Origin: Albula goreensis
Lineage: Eukaryota; Chordata; Actinopteri; Albuliformes; Albulidae
Direction of reading: 5' to 3'
Assembly (NCBI GenBank): GCA_022829145.1
Contig: CM040765.1
Location: 9,220,292 to 9,284,291, forward strand
DNA: 64,000 nucleotides
Below the pieces are notes generated by a model. It had not been told where the DNA came from, did no database searches, and was given only the letters and a program-made list of their open reading frames with translations. The position numbers and the translations under genes are program-made. Numbering within the stretch: the stretch's first letter is position 1; each line of letters opens with the position of its first letter. This document shows positions 42,001 through 54,533 of the stretch, piece after piece.

Positions 42001-43624
42001 GAAATGGGAATCCTTCTTTGAATTTAAACCTGGAAAAGTGGGTGGACTGGCTTTCTCACTCCTGTAGGCATCGTAGTGGAGCTGAAGGTTTGAATGGGTC
42101 ATAAAACCAACACGAATTAGAAAGAGCTTGTTAAAATATTTGCCGTTCTGAGCCAGTCTATTTCCCTCATTCCTAATGCACAGCTGAGGATGACTGGTAA
42201 TCAGCACAGCTATTGCTTATTGCCTTCACCGGGCCTGTTATAAAAGCACAGCCTACTAAAACTCAGGCACTGCTAGGGGAAACTTTATTTTAGAATGGTA
42301 CTAATTAGGTTCCCTCTCTGTTTTCCTTGTTTTTGTCTTTTCATTGAAGGGGAATAAACCAGAATTATCTTATTTTCTTTTACCCAGTCACTACCCTGTC
42401 ATGCACTGCTGTGCAAGTGTCTGTAGTGTTTTACTAATCACCTGGTGGTATGAAGAGGGTCCCTTTGACATCGCTCTCTCTGATGTCCACCCTGCGAACG
42501 CCGGGCACCATGTACCAGCGCTCAACGTCGGCGAACGCCAAGGCCGCCATCTCTCTGAACCCCTGGCTGACATGTCCTCCGTACACAGAGATTCGCACCA
42601 CCATCGGAGTGCGGACATCTACCTTCTGTAATCTGGGAGACCCAGAACATTATAACTGCTACTAAACTCATTTTCTTCTCATATGTGCTGTTTGTCATTT
42701 CCCCCTTACAGACAGAATGCACCTCTTCCCCTCAGCACCTGAGGAGCTGTACAGGTGAGGGTGTTTACCTGAGCCCTGTTCTGTGTTACAGGTGAGGGTG
42801 TTTACCTGAGCCCTGTTCTGTGTTACAGGTGAGGGTGTTTACCTGAGCCCTGTTCTGCGTTACAGGTGAGGGTGTTTACCTGAGCCCTGTTCTGTGTTAC
42901 AGGTGAGGGTGTTTACCTGAGCCCTGTTCTGTGTTACAGGTGAGGGTGTTTACCTGAGCCCTGTTCTGCTTCCAGGCACTGGCTTCATGCTCCACAGCAG
43001 TCCCATGGGCTCTGTGCCCTGATATGAGCCTCCCACACTCACATCCTCTGCAACTGCAAACACAGTTCAAGCTGAGTTAACCATCACTGCTACTGCAAGC
43101 ATTTACATTTGGCTTGTATTATATTCTTCATTTGGGCACCTGGTTATCTAGCAGATGGCACACCTGCCACTCCAGTGTAATTTATTTATCATACAGAATA
43201 ATGCTCTCATGATGTTTATGGGAATTACATTGTTTATGGTTTTATATGAGGATATAAAAATAAAATAGACTCTTCCTGTTTAGGTGAATCATTTACAAAT
43301 TTCCCTGAAACTTCAATGCATTAAAAACCCAGCATCACTGCATTAATGACAGTTTTACATAACAGGAGTTGTTGGAAAACATCTGTACAAGATACATGAT
43401 GCAAGTTTTTAAAACTTCTCCAAACCTGAAACTGTTCCTTTCGTGTCGCTTACGTAGTGCCCAAAAGCCTCCCAGAAATCGTTGTCCTCAGACTGATGCA
43501 GAGAATGCAGAGTAACCTTTAGCCCCGGAGGTAAATTCTTCACCACAACCTGAAACTTTTCATCAACCAGTCCCCTACAGGGCCTGACTGTGAGCATTGG
43601 ACAGGGAATGGTGCCAGACATCAT
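39052..43624 (-). CDS. ACOT/BAAT-family acyl-CoA thioesterase, copy B
   Basis: Same family and exon plan as copy A. Exons: 43624-43426, 43047-42954, 42632-42442, 41821-41658, 41553-41434, 41176-41094, 40834-40741, 40262-40182, 39937-39799, 39203-39052; 1317 nt, 438 aa, no internal stop. The N-terminal domain includes GTEPMGLLWSMKPVPG, shared with known ACOT/BAAT proteins. The hydrolase domain has nucleophile GLSLG (Ser239), Asp330/331 in GGDDQNW and His366 in GHLFEPP. Unlike copy A the tail ends Ser-Gly-Ser-Arg with no peroxisomal signal; relative to copy C a small indel shifts the frame near the end and brings an early stop. It may therefore be cytosolic. The start is the ATGATG pair after an acceptor; a 5' untranslated exon ends at 43956. 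AATAAA on the minus strand (38746-38751) is a likely poly(A) signal. Confidence 0.9.
42751..42957 (-). repeat. 37-bp tandem repeat over the exon 2/intron 2 junction, copy B
   Basis: Five complete units begin at 42773, 42810, 42847, 42884 and 42921, plus a 22-bp partial unit. On the minus strand each holds the last 12 bases of exon 2 (AACAGGGCTCAG), the donor GTAAAC and a TGTAACACAG acceptor-like end. The exon's own donor is the rightmost one (exon end 42954). Confidence 0.95.
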
Positions 43625-43770
43625 TCTGCAGTCCTGCAAGGCATTATGGGTATTGTAGGAGGTTGCAATTTTGGTTTAATCCTTACTTTGAGAACTAAAA
43701 TAAAGTTTGTGAGAAAGCTATGCAAGTAATCATTTGGAAATTCTTGTAGTTCCATAGCCGTTGTAAAATT

Positions 43771-43789
43771 AAAAAAAAAAAAAAAAAAA
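43771..43789. repeat. A-run in copy B 5' intron
   Basis: About 19 consecutive A bases between the 5' untranslated exon and coding exon 1 of copy B. Probably length-variable. Confidence 0.85.
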
Positions 43790-43955
43790 CTGGCTTCATC
43801 TAACCTGAATTATATGCATTTTACCTTGGTGCGAAAATATAACTATGACTTTAAGGCTTTTGTAATGAAAAGATGTCTCAATCTCTTACCTATCAATTGT
43901 CAGTAATATATATATACATATATAATAGAGTAGATATAAGTTACCATGTGCTTAC

Positions 43956-44110
43956 CAAAGTAATCTTTTGTTTCACAAAGGCTCCAGAAAACCACAATAG
44001 ACACAGCCCTAAAGACGACGCTAAAAAGGAATGCCTCTGTCCTTTTGCCTCTGGAATGAGAGACCAATGTAACAGACATGTAAACGTTATAACATTTAAA
44101 CCCCCATTCC
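43956..44110 (-). promoter_or_regulatory. 5' untranslated exon of copy B
   Basis: On the minus strand GATTACTTTG|GTAAGC gives a donor at 43956. The corresponding donor for copy C is at 51492 with closely related upstream sequence. The 5' limit is unknown and the end given here is a guess. No TATA box is clear. Confidence 0.4.
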
Positions 44111-45232
44111 TGTCGTCCAAACCTGGGATGCAGGATGGGAACATTTCATGTGAAATGCAATCGCACAAACACATTCTTTCCATTTCTCTGCTCTGTCTTT
44201 GTAGGGCATAAAATGAACCAATTCAATGCAGTCAGTAACATTGCGTAATTTCTGAAAGGTCCTGCTGCCAAACAAACCACAAACATTCTATTCCAGACCC
44301 TTCATACAAGCCAAGGCATGGAGACACCCATCAAAACAAGATACCCTGTCCATCCAACAGCCATAAAATTAACCACAGAATTTTGTTAATTTTAAAAGCT
44401 GGACTCAATAGCTTCAGCTTAACCAAAGAGCCATAAAAGGATACAAGTTGAACATTATTGACATACGGTTTGGAGTTGTAATGCTGTGACTGTGAAATTG
44501 CTTTGTCCATTGTCTCACCAGTTATAACAGCTGAACACAGGGCAGCAGACAGGATTTTTTAAAACACTGAGGTCATGAGTCCCAGCCACTCTAAATAAAG
44601 CCTATGATGACATTATAAAAACGAATTTATCACTGTTATGCTTGGTGGCCACAGGGGCCGTAAGCAGGTGTTTAGTTCACCTGACGTAGGGCTGGCACTG
44701 GGCAGCATAACTCTCGAGCTCATCATCTTTATCTCCTGCCACTCCTGCCACTCACGTGTTTCTATGCGATGTTCAGAAACTTCTTGTCAGGATTGTGGTC
44801 ATTAGAGTTATCTTGAGCATTGAGAAAACTCTATTGAGTAGGTTGTGCATGTATCAAAAGCTCCATTTTTAAATACATACCCTTTAGGCTAATTCTTACC
44901 AATGTCTGCCCACTCAGCACTATTAACAATTAATATGTCTTACATTAAAAAAATTTTAAAAACCCCAAAAATACTGAGGACACGACCTCGGTGTCCTCAA
45001 TGGTGGTAACTTCAAAGCACAATGTATTTGTTATACCCCTTCATTTCAAATGTGCTGTCTTAAAGCAAACAAAATCATTTGATATCCGAATTGTATAAAT
45101 GGCTCACAATAACTTTTCAGAGCAAAGCAAAAGCTAACAAGGAACATAGACCTGTATATTCAGCAATGCTAATCACTAAAGCACATGTTATGATTGTATT
45201 GCATAAAGTCGTATACTGTTAATTAAACTTAC

Positions 45233-45320
45233 CTCAGCCATCCACCTCAGTTAATCTTCTGCAGGAGAGAAAAGGAAAGATCACTTGCTGGCTGTTCTAT
45301 TGTTTCATATCTCTGAATCT
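45233..45320 (-). promoter_or_regulatory. Orphan first exon with ATG, family X (45 kb)
   Basis: On the minus strand the exon ends GGATGGCTGAG|GTAAGT (donor after 45233). The ATG (45241-45239) opens Met-Ala-Glu in phase 0. The sequence at the TATA position reads GATATGAAAC, a degraded form of the box seen in the 36.7 kb copy. No X coding exon was found to its left before copy B. Confidence 0.5.
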
Positions 45321-46958
45321 GCCCCCCCACCAACAGGTATTCACACAAACACATGAACTCATAAGATCTACAAAACAAAACACTACCTGCCGCAACATGA
45401 CATTTGTTGCACTTTGCACATTACCATCGTTCAGCTTGAGCTTTCTCAGGAATATAACCTGCTTGAATGCTGAAGGGGAAAAGGTGGCATCACTTATGCC
45501 ATATTCTCCTTTTCTTCAGTTAAAAATGACAAGATTTTTAAAGAAACCAAATAAAGGTAATATTTCAAACCTTAGAGTCATGTCATCCCCACCCATGTCA
45601 TAAAACAATATTGCATATTTAATACATATTAAAGGCATCTATCTCTCACTTACGATAATAAATAAATAATAGTGATGCATACATCCATGGATATAACCAA
45701 ATGAGACACATTTGCCACTGGTAGATCCATTATCTGATGTTCCCATGTGAGTAACTTTATCACTGAAGAAATTGAATACTCCTAGAACAGGAGTAATTTT
45801 GCTTGTTTTGAGCCTGCACCTGGAGTATGGCTAACTCATATTCAGAAATGGAGTGAATAGGTACAGAATCTGAATTCATACAGAGGATAAGCTCTCAGAA
45901 AATCATGGACCTCTCTTCTTTTGAATATTTAATCAAAACCTTCAAGCTTGAACAGTTTGATCCTAAATCTCTCTCTGGGGCATATGTGAAGTCAATAGTG
46001 TTGACCAACTCACTTTTTCCCCATTACTCAATTTCACACTTCCTGTATTCCATTCAGTGCGAATGCACCAGAACTTTCTTTTGAAGGTCTGTGGTTACAA
46101 GAATTCCCCACTTCCCTCTTCGCAAAGTGTATTTTAAACTTTTTTATCATGTTGGAAACATAACTCTTCATGTAATTATGGGTATTCCCATTTCACAAGC
46201 AGGAAAATAATAGTCATACAATCTGAATGATGTTGCTCTTAAAAGGATGCTTTGATGTAAGCCCACATTAGTTGCAGCTGATATGTATGCTTATTTATTA
46301 AATATGCCATATCCTACCCCATATGCCAGGGATTTTAACCTATCACAACAGCTGATTAACTTCTCAGATTTTATTTTCTGTAATGTGCTGTGGAAAATAA
46401 TTCCTGTAGAAAGAGTTAACAGTTTCAATGGAGTCCTTTACAAATTGATAATCACAAACAGTTAACAGTTTTCAGTAATCTTAAGAGATTGGCTAGACCA
46501 TTTTTCACAGACAACCTATAAAATGTATATTGCAAATAATTATGAAAGCCAAGCAGCTATGTGGTAAAGATTGATAAAATATAGTTATGAAAACGGCATG
46601 GTAAAAACATACAGGGAAGGTTCCTAAAGCAGGGTAAAGATACATGGTGACACAGGGGCAGAGCCATGGGCAGGGGATCTGAAATCTGATTGGACCCCTC
46701 AGTGCCCCTGTCCTGTCACTCAAAAGCACTTCATTTGCTCTCTTGGGGAAATCCCACATTATTGTTTGTACATTTTGGCCAGAAAGAGACAGAAACTGAA
46801 CTGGTTTTTGAATGGGTCAATACATTCAATGATAATTTAAAAATTAACTAGGTAGAACAAAAACAGAGCATGCACAAAATTGATCATCAGAAGTGGCTGA
46901 AAAGTTAAAGGTTCCAGGTGTGTTCTTTCTTAAGTAGTAATTAAGTCATTAGGCTCGT

Positions 46959-49900
46959 TCAAAGCCTCGTCTTCACCGATGTGACGGTGGCTTTCCTCGG
47001 CGGCTCCGCTGAAAGCTGAGCTACGAGAAGTGTACTTTCTCCGCTCGAGTGCAGGTGCTGCTCCAGGAAAGACAGGATTTTCCACCATGAGTGCTGCTGT
47101 GCGTGTGCGTGCGCTTCGGTCTCACCCCCCCACAGCACGTGCGCTGCAACACAGCGAGAGATCCACATCAGCACTGCTCCACCTTAGGAGAACATGCCTG
47201 GGGCTGGAGGCCCAAAACACTGTGTGTTCAGTGAGCTGTTTTACAGTTTGCTGATCAATTGGGTAATAATGGATGTTGGATGCTTGTGATTTTGAACATA
47301 AACAGCTACACTACCCCTTGTGTTTAAGGAGGAGTACAGACACTACAGTGTGTGGGACAGTGTGGCAGAGCCATGACTCAAGAGGTACAGTTGGTGATAT
47401 CAAATTGAATACAGAAAAGAGGAGCAATCCGTTTTAAAAAAACTGTTGTATATGACTGTTTTCTGCGTAGAAAAGCAGCATTACATTTAAACAGTTCTGA
47501 TTTGAGGCATGACATCAAATGACATATCTTTGGAGGAGAATGATTAAGTACATTTGATGAAGGTTATTGCATAAACATTGGCAGTGGTTCCTCAACTACA
47601 TGCATGATGCGCTGTACTGTACCTTCTTCTTTATCCTTTCCAATAAAGATGCTGGTGCGACAGAGTGGCGCAAACGGAGGTTCAAAAAGGTGACCCGCCA
47701 TCGGGTATGAGAGGGTGGTCAGCAGGTGACTGTTCCCAGCATCCTTCATCACTTTCTCAATCTGCAGGTGGTCAAACATCAACAGGAAAGCTCTGGTCTT
47801 ACACAGCAGAGGTCAAATCGACTCAAAGTCAACAGATTTGCTTAATTGCTTGTTTTATTGAAGAGATGATGCTTATTGTTGAATTACAATATTATTGCTT
47901 GTGTGTTTGTGTGTGTGAGGGGTGTACATGTTTCTCAGGTGTGTTGAGGGGCTGCATTTAGGATTCATTTTAAATGCAAGATGGACAGATGGACAGAGGG
48001 ACTCACGTCCACAGCTGACTCAGGGGCTGGCCAGTTCTGATCATCTCCTCCCACAATTAATGCCAGAGGACATTTGATCTGACCCACCTGGAGACCAGAC
48101 AGGAGCAAGGCAGTTATGCTCTGTGATGCAAAACACAGAAGCCAATCAGAATGTCAGAAGCAGAGGAATAGAAATGATGTCATTCCAGAGTGTGCAATAC
48201 CAATAAAAAAGTCAAAATCTCAGTTTAACATGAGATTAAAAATATTGTTTCCTGCAGTACTGTCACTCCATTGAAGCAATAGCTTTCTCACCAGTGAAAA
48301 GACTGCCCCCTACTGGCCCAAAGATGACATTTCTAAACCTTGGCTATGTTATTGCCATCTATCAATGGGAGTCTGCAGTGGAACACAATTGATATAGTGG
48401 GTATAGCTAGCCAGGGCCCCCTGTTCTGCAGATGTGTAACCACAGCTTTGAGGCAACTTCTGGCTACTCCAATAACAGAGAAAGGGAGAAACTAGAGCCA
48501 CAGACAGCAAATGAACTCACATCGATCTTCTTTTTGGGGTCAGACGGTATAGGCAAGATGAGATCCCTCCATATCACTTGCTTCTCCTCGTTGTATCGGG
48601 TCTTATGGACATTTCTCATGTAATAAAGAATAAGAAACAAGATGAAAGAGATGATGCCGTATTATGAAGCACTTATCTTTCTATGGGCATTTCCCATTGA
48701 ATTGAATGCCAATAGATGAATTGACACCAGATTCTTATGTCACTCGTTACAAGTACAACTGCAGACAAATAGACCTGGGCCATTTTCACCAATACTCATT
48801 ACCAAATACTTATTTGATTGGATTGTATGTTCTAGATAGCAAATTGTTTTGCTAAAATTGTTTTTTAATTTTTTTGTAATTGTGCAAGCATTTAAAGATT
48901 TAAAGATTTTAAGATTTTAAATGTGCATTTGACCCTGAAAGTAACACCCATTTTTCTGGGTCGAAAATTTTATGCTGTGAATGATACCAAGGAAATTAGA
49001 CAAATGAATACAGACAGCACATGCATCAATGTAGATATAGTCTATATAGATACATATAGATGTTTTTCAGAATGGAGCAAAGCAGCAGTGAAATTCACAG
49101 TGACACTCACTTGGCAATCTGAGTCATAACTTCAGCCAGGGAATCCCGAACAGGGAGGACGTGAGTTCCACTCACACACACCAAACACCTGGGCTGAAAG
49201 ACCAAAAGAAAACTCATGAATTTAAAAAATATTTTATTAATCCCTAATGTACTGTTATTTTATTGGAAAAAGTATTTAGCTGGTAAAGAAATAATGCACA
49301 ATATGTGGGTGTGTCTCTCGCACATTAAAAAAAAAAACATTTTCAATATTTGTGTACTTCACCAAAATAATTGGTATATCAGAAAAACAATCCATGTGTG
49401 ACCTCAGAATACAATAACACAGGTAAGAAGTTTATGACTGACTCACATGTGCAACTTTGGAGTAGGCTGCTATTGACAGGGACACAGAGACACCGAGTGA
49501 CAGACCAAACAATGCAATTCTGTCAGGAGCCACCAGGGGATGCTGCTGTAAAAGTCTGAAGGCAGTCTACAACAGAGCAGTATGTAAATGTAATAGGGAG
49601 CAGTACAAGCAATCAAATTTCCCATGAATGCTATTTTCTCTACATTTTTTGTTTGTTTTTGTTTTCTGTGTCACAAAAAAACTGAGAAGAAATTTACCTC
49701 AAAGTAACTTAACCCAATGTCAGAGGGTACAGATTCACCAAGGGGAAGGTACTCCATTACCATGGAAACAAACCCATGTGATGCGAGGAGGGCGGAGCGA
49801 TACTCAACCAGGCCTCCACTCCCACCCCACAGGTCCAGAATACCAGGGAAGGGTCCAGGACCTCAGAACAAAGAAGTCCCTGGTTAGGCAAAGACATGCA

Positions 49901-51203
49901 CTTTGACATTAAAGTTTTTTTTTAGAATATTACTTTTAGGTTCCCTTGCTGTTTCCCTTATTTGTGTTTTTTCATTGAAGGGGTATAAACCAGAATTATC
50001 TTATTTTCTTTTACCCAGTCACTACCCTGTCATGTACTGCTGTGCAAGTGTCTGTAGTGTTTTTCTAATCACCTGGCGGTATGAAGAGGGTCCCTTTGAC
50101 ATCGCTCTCTCTGATGTCCACCCTGCGAACACCGGGCACCATGTACCAGCGCTCAACGTCGGCGAACGCCAAGGCCGCCATCTTTCTGAACCCCTGGCTG
50201 ACATGTCCTCCGTACACAGAGATTCGCACCACCATCGGAGTGTGGACATCTACCTTCTGCAACCTGAGAGACCCAGAACATTATAACTGCTACTAAAATC
50301 ATTTTCTTCTCATATGTGCTGTTTGTCATTTCCCCCTTAGTGACAAAACACACCTGTTCCCCTCAGCTGCTAAAGAGCTGTAGAAGCAGAAGATTTGTGC
50401 TTTACAGATGAAGGTGTTTACCTGAGCCCTGTTCTGTGTTACAGGTGAGGGTGTTTACCTGAGCCCTGTTCTGTGTTACAGGTGAGGGTGTTTACCTGAG
50501 CCCTGTTCTGTGTTACAGGTGAGGGTGTTTACCTGAGCCCTGTTCTGCTTCCAGGCACTGGCTTCATGCTCCACAGCAGTCCCATGGGCTCTGTGCCCTG
50601 ATATGAGCCTCCCACACTCACATCCTCTGCAACTGCAAACACAGTTCAAGCTGAGTTAACCATCACTGCTACTGCAAGCATTTACATTTGGCTTGTATTA
50701 TATTCTTCATTTGGGCACCTGGTTATCTAGCAGATGGCACACCTGCCACTCTAGTGTAATTTATTTATCATACAGAATAATGCTCCCATGATGTTTTTGG
50801 GAATTACATTGTTTATGGTTTTATATGAAGATATAAAAATAAAATAGACTCTTCCTGTTTAGGTGAATCATTTACGAATTTCCCTGAAACTTCAATGCAT
50901 TAAAAACCCAGCATCACTGCATTAATGACAGTTTTACATAACAGGAGTCGTTGGAAAACATCTGTACAGGATACATGATGCAAGTTTTTAAAACTTCTCC
51001 AAACCTGAAACTGTTCCTTTCGTGTCGCTTACGTAGTGCCCAAAAGCCTCCCAGAAATCGTTGTCCTCAGACTGATGCAGAGAATGCAGAGTAACCTTTA
51101 GCCCCGGAGGTAAATTCTTCACCACAACCTGAAACTTTTCATCAACCAGTCCCCTACAGGGCCTGACTGTGAGCATTGGACAGGGAATGGTGCCAGACAT
51201 CAT
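46959..51203 (-). CDS. ACOT/BAAT-family acyl-CoA thioesterase, copy C
   Basis: Closest to copy B. Exons: 51203-51005, 50626-50533, 50263-50073, 49861-49698, 49566-49447, 49193-49111, 48614-48521, 48087-48007, 47761-47623, 47143-46959; 1350 nt, 449 aa, no internal stop. The catalytic set matches copy B (Ser239 in GLSLG, Asp330/331, His366 in GHLFEPP). The C-terminal tail is longer than in B and ends Lys-Thr-Arg-Leu; TRL is at best a weak variant of the [SAC][KRH][LM] peroxisomal signal. Because every exon phase closes and no stop occurs, I treat it as a working gene. The start is the ATGATG pair as in A and B; a 5' untranslated exon ends at 51492. Confidence 0.9.
50401..50536 (-). repeat. 37-bp tandem repeat over the exon 2/intron 2 junction, copy C
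   Basis: Three complete units begin at 50426, 50463 and 50500, plus a diverged partial unit at 50401-50425. The unit is the same as in copy B. The exon's own donor ends the exon at 50533. Confidence 0.95.
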
Positions 51204-51491
51204 TCTGCAGTCCTGCAAGGCATTATGGGTATTGTAGGAGGTTGCAGTTGTTGTTTTAATCCTCACTTGTAAAGTTTGTGAGAAAGCTCTTCAAGTCATC
51301 ATTTAGAAATTCCTGTAGTACCATCAGCATTGTAAAATAAAATAACTAAATAAATCTAATATTTAATACATGCATCTTATGTTGGTACAAAAATATAACC
51401 ATGACTTTAAGGCTTGTCTAAATCCCTTATCTATCAGTTGTCAGTAACATACTATATATAATACAGTAGATGTAAGTTGCCTTGTGCTTAC

Positions 51492-51560
51492 CAAAGTAGT
51501 CTGAGCCTTCTGTTCCAATAGCTGTTTCACAAAGGCTCCAGAAAAGTACAATAGACACAG
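51492..51560 (-). promoter_or_regulatory. 5' untranslated exon of copy C
   Basis: The donor ACTACTTTG|GTAAGC lies at 51492 on the minus strand, matching copy B at 43956. The upstream limit is not defined. Confidence 0.4.
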
Positions 51561-52307
51561 CCCTAAAGAAATATGGCTTTCCTCAAATTTGTTCTCAGTT
51601 TTTATGTAGTAGGCCAAACCCACAAAAAGGCATGCCTCTATCTTTTTGTCTCTGCAATGAGAGACTAATGTAACAGACTAATGTAAATGTTGTAACATTT
51701 AAACCCCCATTCCTGTCTCCCAACCTTGGGTGGCAGGATGGGAACATTTCATGCGAAATGCAATCGCACAAACACATTCTTTTCATTTGTCTGAACTGTT
51801 ACTGGGAGTTAAAAGAAACTTTCACTGATGTCTCTGTAGGACATAAAATGAATGATCTGCTGTTGGTATTTTGTACTTCTGATAATTGCAACATGTGTTT
51901 TGTCCAGCACTTTGTCTGGGATAAAATTAGTGCACTTTTTCAAATGTTGACTATAAAATGAATTTTATTACATTGTATACTGTTGTGTTCATATGAGTTC
52001 CTAATAAATCCCTTATGCTGTTATCAAAAGAAACTATAATTATGCTGATATCCACCAACTTCCAGCAGTAGAGACAGCTGTGTAGCCATTTTTTTAGTAA
52101 GCACTTGTCTTGATTGAGCAGAATGTATTTCACAGGCATGTATGGGTGAGACTAACTCTCATGGGGTAATTTGCATGCATGTATTTTGTTGTTTTTATTT
52201 CCAAGCTATATCACCAATACTGTGCCTCAACACTACTGACCTACTGATATCCATAGGTATAATATCATCTAGAAAAAAAACATCTAAATGAATCAATGAA
52301 TACAATT

Positions 52308-52535
52308 TTAAACATTCACATGCTCCTCTGAGTTGGTTTGAGAAGTGTGACTGATACAGTTGCTGATATAGCCTTGATTATCCAATGAGGGGCCAAGCAT
52401 GGGCATAAGGTTAATGCTGTGAACATTCAGCTGAGTGCCTGACTGCACAGGACACTGCTGTGGGGGCCGCAGACAGGGGAAGGCCATCTTGGTCTCCTCC
52501 CACAGTGATGTTCCTGATCGGAATGTGTTGATATC
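52308..52535 (-). pseudogene. Possible orphan coding exon (75 codons), unrecognised
   Basis: On the minus strand a good acceptor (CTCTGCCCAG) is followed by an open phase-0 frame of 75 codons that starts Asp-Ile-Asn-Thr-Phe-Arg-Ser-Gly and ends at a stop at 52308. Composition is more GC-rich than the surroundings. No partner exon or family was recognised. It could be the last exon of a decayed neighbour or chance. Confidence 0.25.
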
Positions 52536-52799
52536 CTGGGCAGAGAAACAAGAGTAAACTCAGAAGACATTTGCTTCCAGTGCCTTTTTTTCTCTGTCTG
52601 TTGTCTGAGTCTGTCCAATTCACTCTTGATAATGAGACTGGATAAGAGCATCTGCTACATTCATACAAAATGTAGTCTGATATGTGTCAAAATAGCGTGA
52701 CGTCTCACTATGATGGTTCATCTATTATGTACCTCAAGGGGCCTGGTGTAGATGGACAGTAAACATTAAAAATATGAAGATAGTGGCTTGTCCTAAAGT

Positions 52800-53420
52800 T
52801 AAACACTTTTGATGTCAAAAGAGGGATTCTTTTCCCTCATAAAGCCACATTATTTGAGGCAGGTACACATGCTACATTTAATAAATATCCCTTATCATAT
52901 CCCATGTGCCAGGGATTTTAACCAATCACAACAGCTGATTAACTTCTCAGATTTTATTTTCTGTAATGTGCAGTGGAACGTTATTCCTGTGCAAAGAGTT
53001 AAGAGTTTCAATGGATTTATTTATAGATTGTCCAGTAAAATTGCATTGGTCCATAGTTTTTATTAATCATAATTGATTAAGAGATTAGCTGAAACTTTAT
53101 TCACTGACTACCTAAAATGTATATAACAAAAAAACATGAACGCCATACAACAGTGTGAGGAAGCTTGAGGCAACACTTTCATGCAAATGTAAGTTAAAAT
53201 GTAGATGGAGGGTTATTAAAATGGGGTAACAATAGATTGTGATATTTTATACTGGAGCCAGAACTTAAGTAATTTTACCATGCAAACATATACAGCAACT
53301 TCATTTCACTCCAATAAGTGGGAAACATTACATCACAGACTTGAACCCTCTTTATTAACCCAAAGAAGACAAAATCAGGCAGGCCCCTTCATTTGCTCTG
53401 ACGGAAGTTAGATCTGTTTC
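52800..53420. repeat. Third copy of the array's downstream spacer block
   Basis: About 52830-53100 resembles 38090-38300 and 46260-46480 (shared CAGGGATTTTAACC and ATCACAACAGCTGATTAAC). It marks the start of a third, partial array unit. No gene in it. Confidence 0.7.
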
Positions 53421-54499
53421 TGTAGAGATTATAAGCAATATTTTAATAGTAGTGACTCAGTGTCATGTTATCATGCTGCTGTTGAACAACTGTTATTGTT
53501 CATCTCTGACATCTCTGACATGGTGTCATGGTAAAGATCTGGTCATTGAGCAGGTCATTCAATATCCGTTGTCTGATTCATAGTGTAAATTAAATGTATG
53601 ACAACACTTTAGTTTCCTGTGTAATAAAACAAGAATAATACTTTAATATTTGTTCAAAATTATGAAAATTACCAACCTGGTCTCATTAAATACTACATAT
53701 GTGTGACAGGATGAGGCTGAGGCTGTGACAACCGAGTGTGGCTGTATCTGTGTGACCCTCCCGAGTATGCATTAAGATAAAGGACATGAAGATAAAGGAT
53801 AGTCCTGCAGATGAGTCATATGTGGTTGAAGGCAAATTTTCTTTTTGCATGTGAGACAACAGCAGTGCAATACTTTGTTTACCCTTGTTTGTGTAACATG
53901 ACTCTATCAGGCCACTCACGAACCTTCAGGACACTGTAAGGAAATCTCAAATAACTTTATTATAATTCATGAGGACAGTATTACAATTACACCAAACCCA
54001 GTAGTCTACTGTTTCTCATCACTTTCTACCACCTCAGCACCACCACCAGCCATTGCATGCCATAAGCACAGCATGGCATGAACACACAGCCAACACAAGA
54101 TAAGGATATGAAATAAATGTACATGCATTTATACATATTCAGCATGCAATTACTTGGTAATTTCATTATAAATCACAATAAAGTCCATCTACATATAAAG
54201 CCTAACCCTCGTCTTCTAAATGATTTTATATTACACCATTTCATGTTACATATTTCATTTACATTTACAGAGTAAATGTCTGAATTGGATCTGATGGGAT
54301 GAAGTAGGAAAAATCAAGAGAAAAACATATCAGTATCTTTTATAGTTCATTTGTCTTCGATTGATTGCATACACAGAAGTCATTACAAGCTTTTTGAAGA
54401 AGCTAATATTTCAAAAGTAATCATTGCATCCCCCACCAATCTGATTAAGGATAAAATTGTACATACATATGATGTACAATAATCATGTAATACATTCAG
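53421..54499. repeat. 1.08-kb direct repeat, copy 1 (3' flank of X1)
   Basis: Matches 56296-57375 at an offset of 2875-2876 with few differences. It starts 35 bases past the X1 stop codon and so represents the X 3' untranslated and downstream region. AATAAA on the minus strand lies at about 53956-53961. Confidence 0.95.
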
Positions 54500-54533
54500 T
54501 CCTTAGACACCAGCAGCTTGTGATTAAAATTTC

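Larger units (their letters stand above)
35960..44200. repeat. Tandem segment containing ACOT/BAAT copy B
   Basis: This segment parallels about 44260-51840. Shared blocks include the sequence around 35970-36060 (matches 44275-44350), 36070-36700 (44400-45260), 37370-37520, 37640-37930 (45830-46140), 38090-38300 (46260-46470), 38700-39310 (46680-47290) and all ten ACOT/BAAT exons with much of their introns. Exons 1-5 lie at offsets of 7.6-8.0 kb from their counterparts and exon 10 at 7.9 kb, so small indels have built up since duplication. Confidence 0.85.
44260..51840. repeat. Tandem segment containing ACOT/BAAT copy C
   Basis: The second copy of the segment at about 35960-44200. Introns as well as exons align, so it is a DNA-level duplication, not retrotransposition. 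It lacks the MITE found at 38465-38603 and has three instead of five complete 37-bp units. Confidence 0.85.

Noticed and set aside
28126-50536. CRISPR-like reading of the 37-bp direct repeats
   Set aside because: The units are directly adjacent with no spacers and lie in a vertebrate gene; they are a minisatellite.
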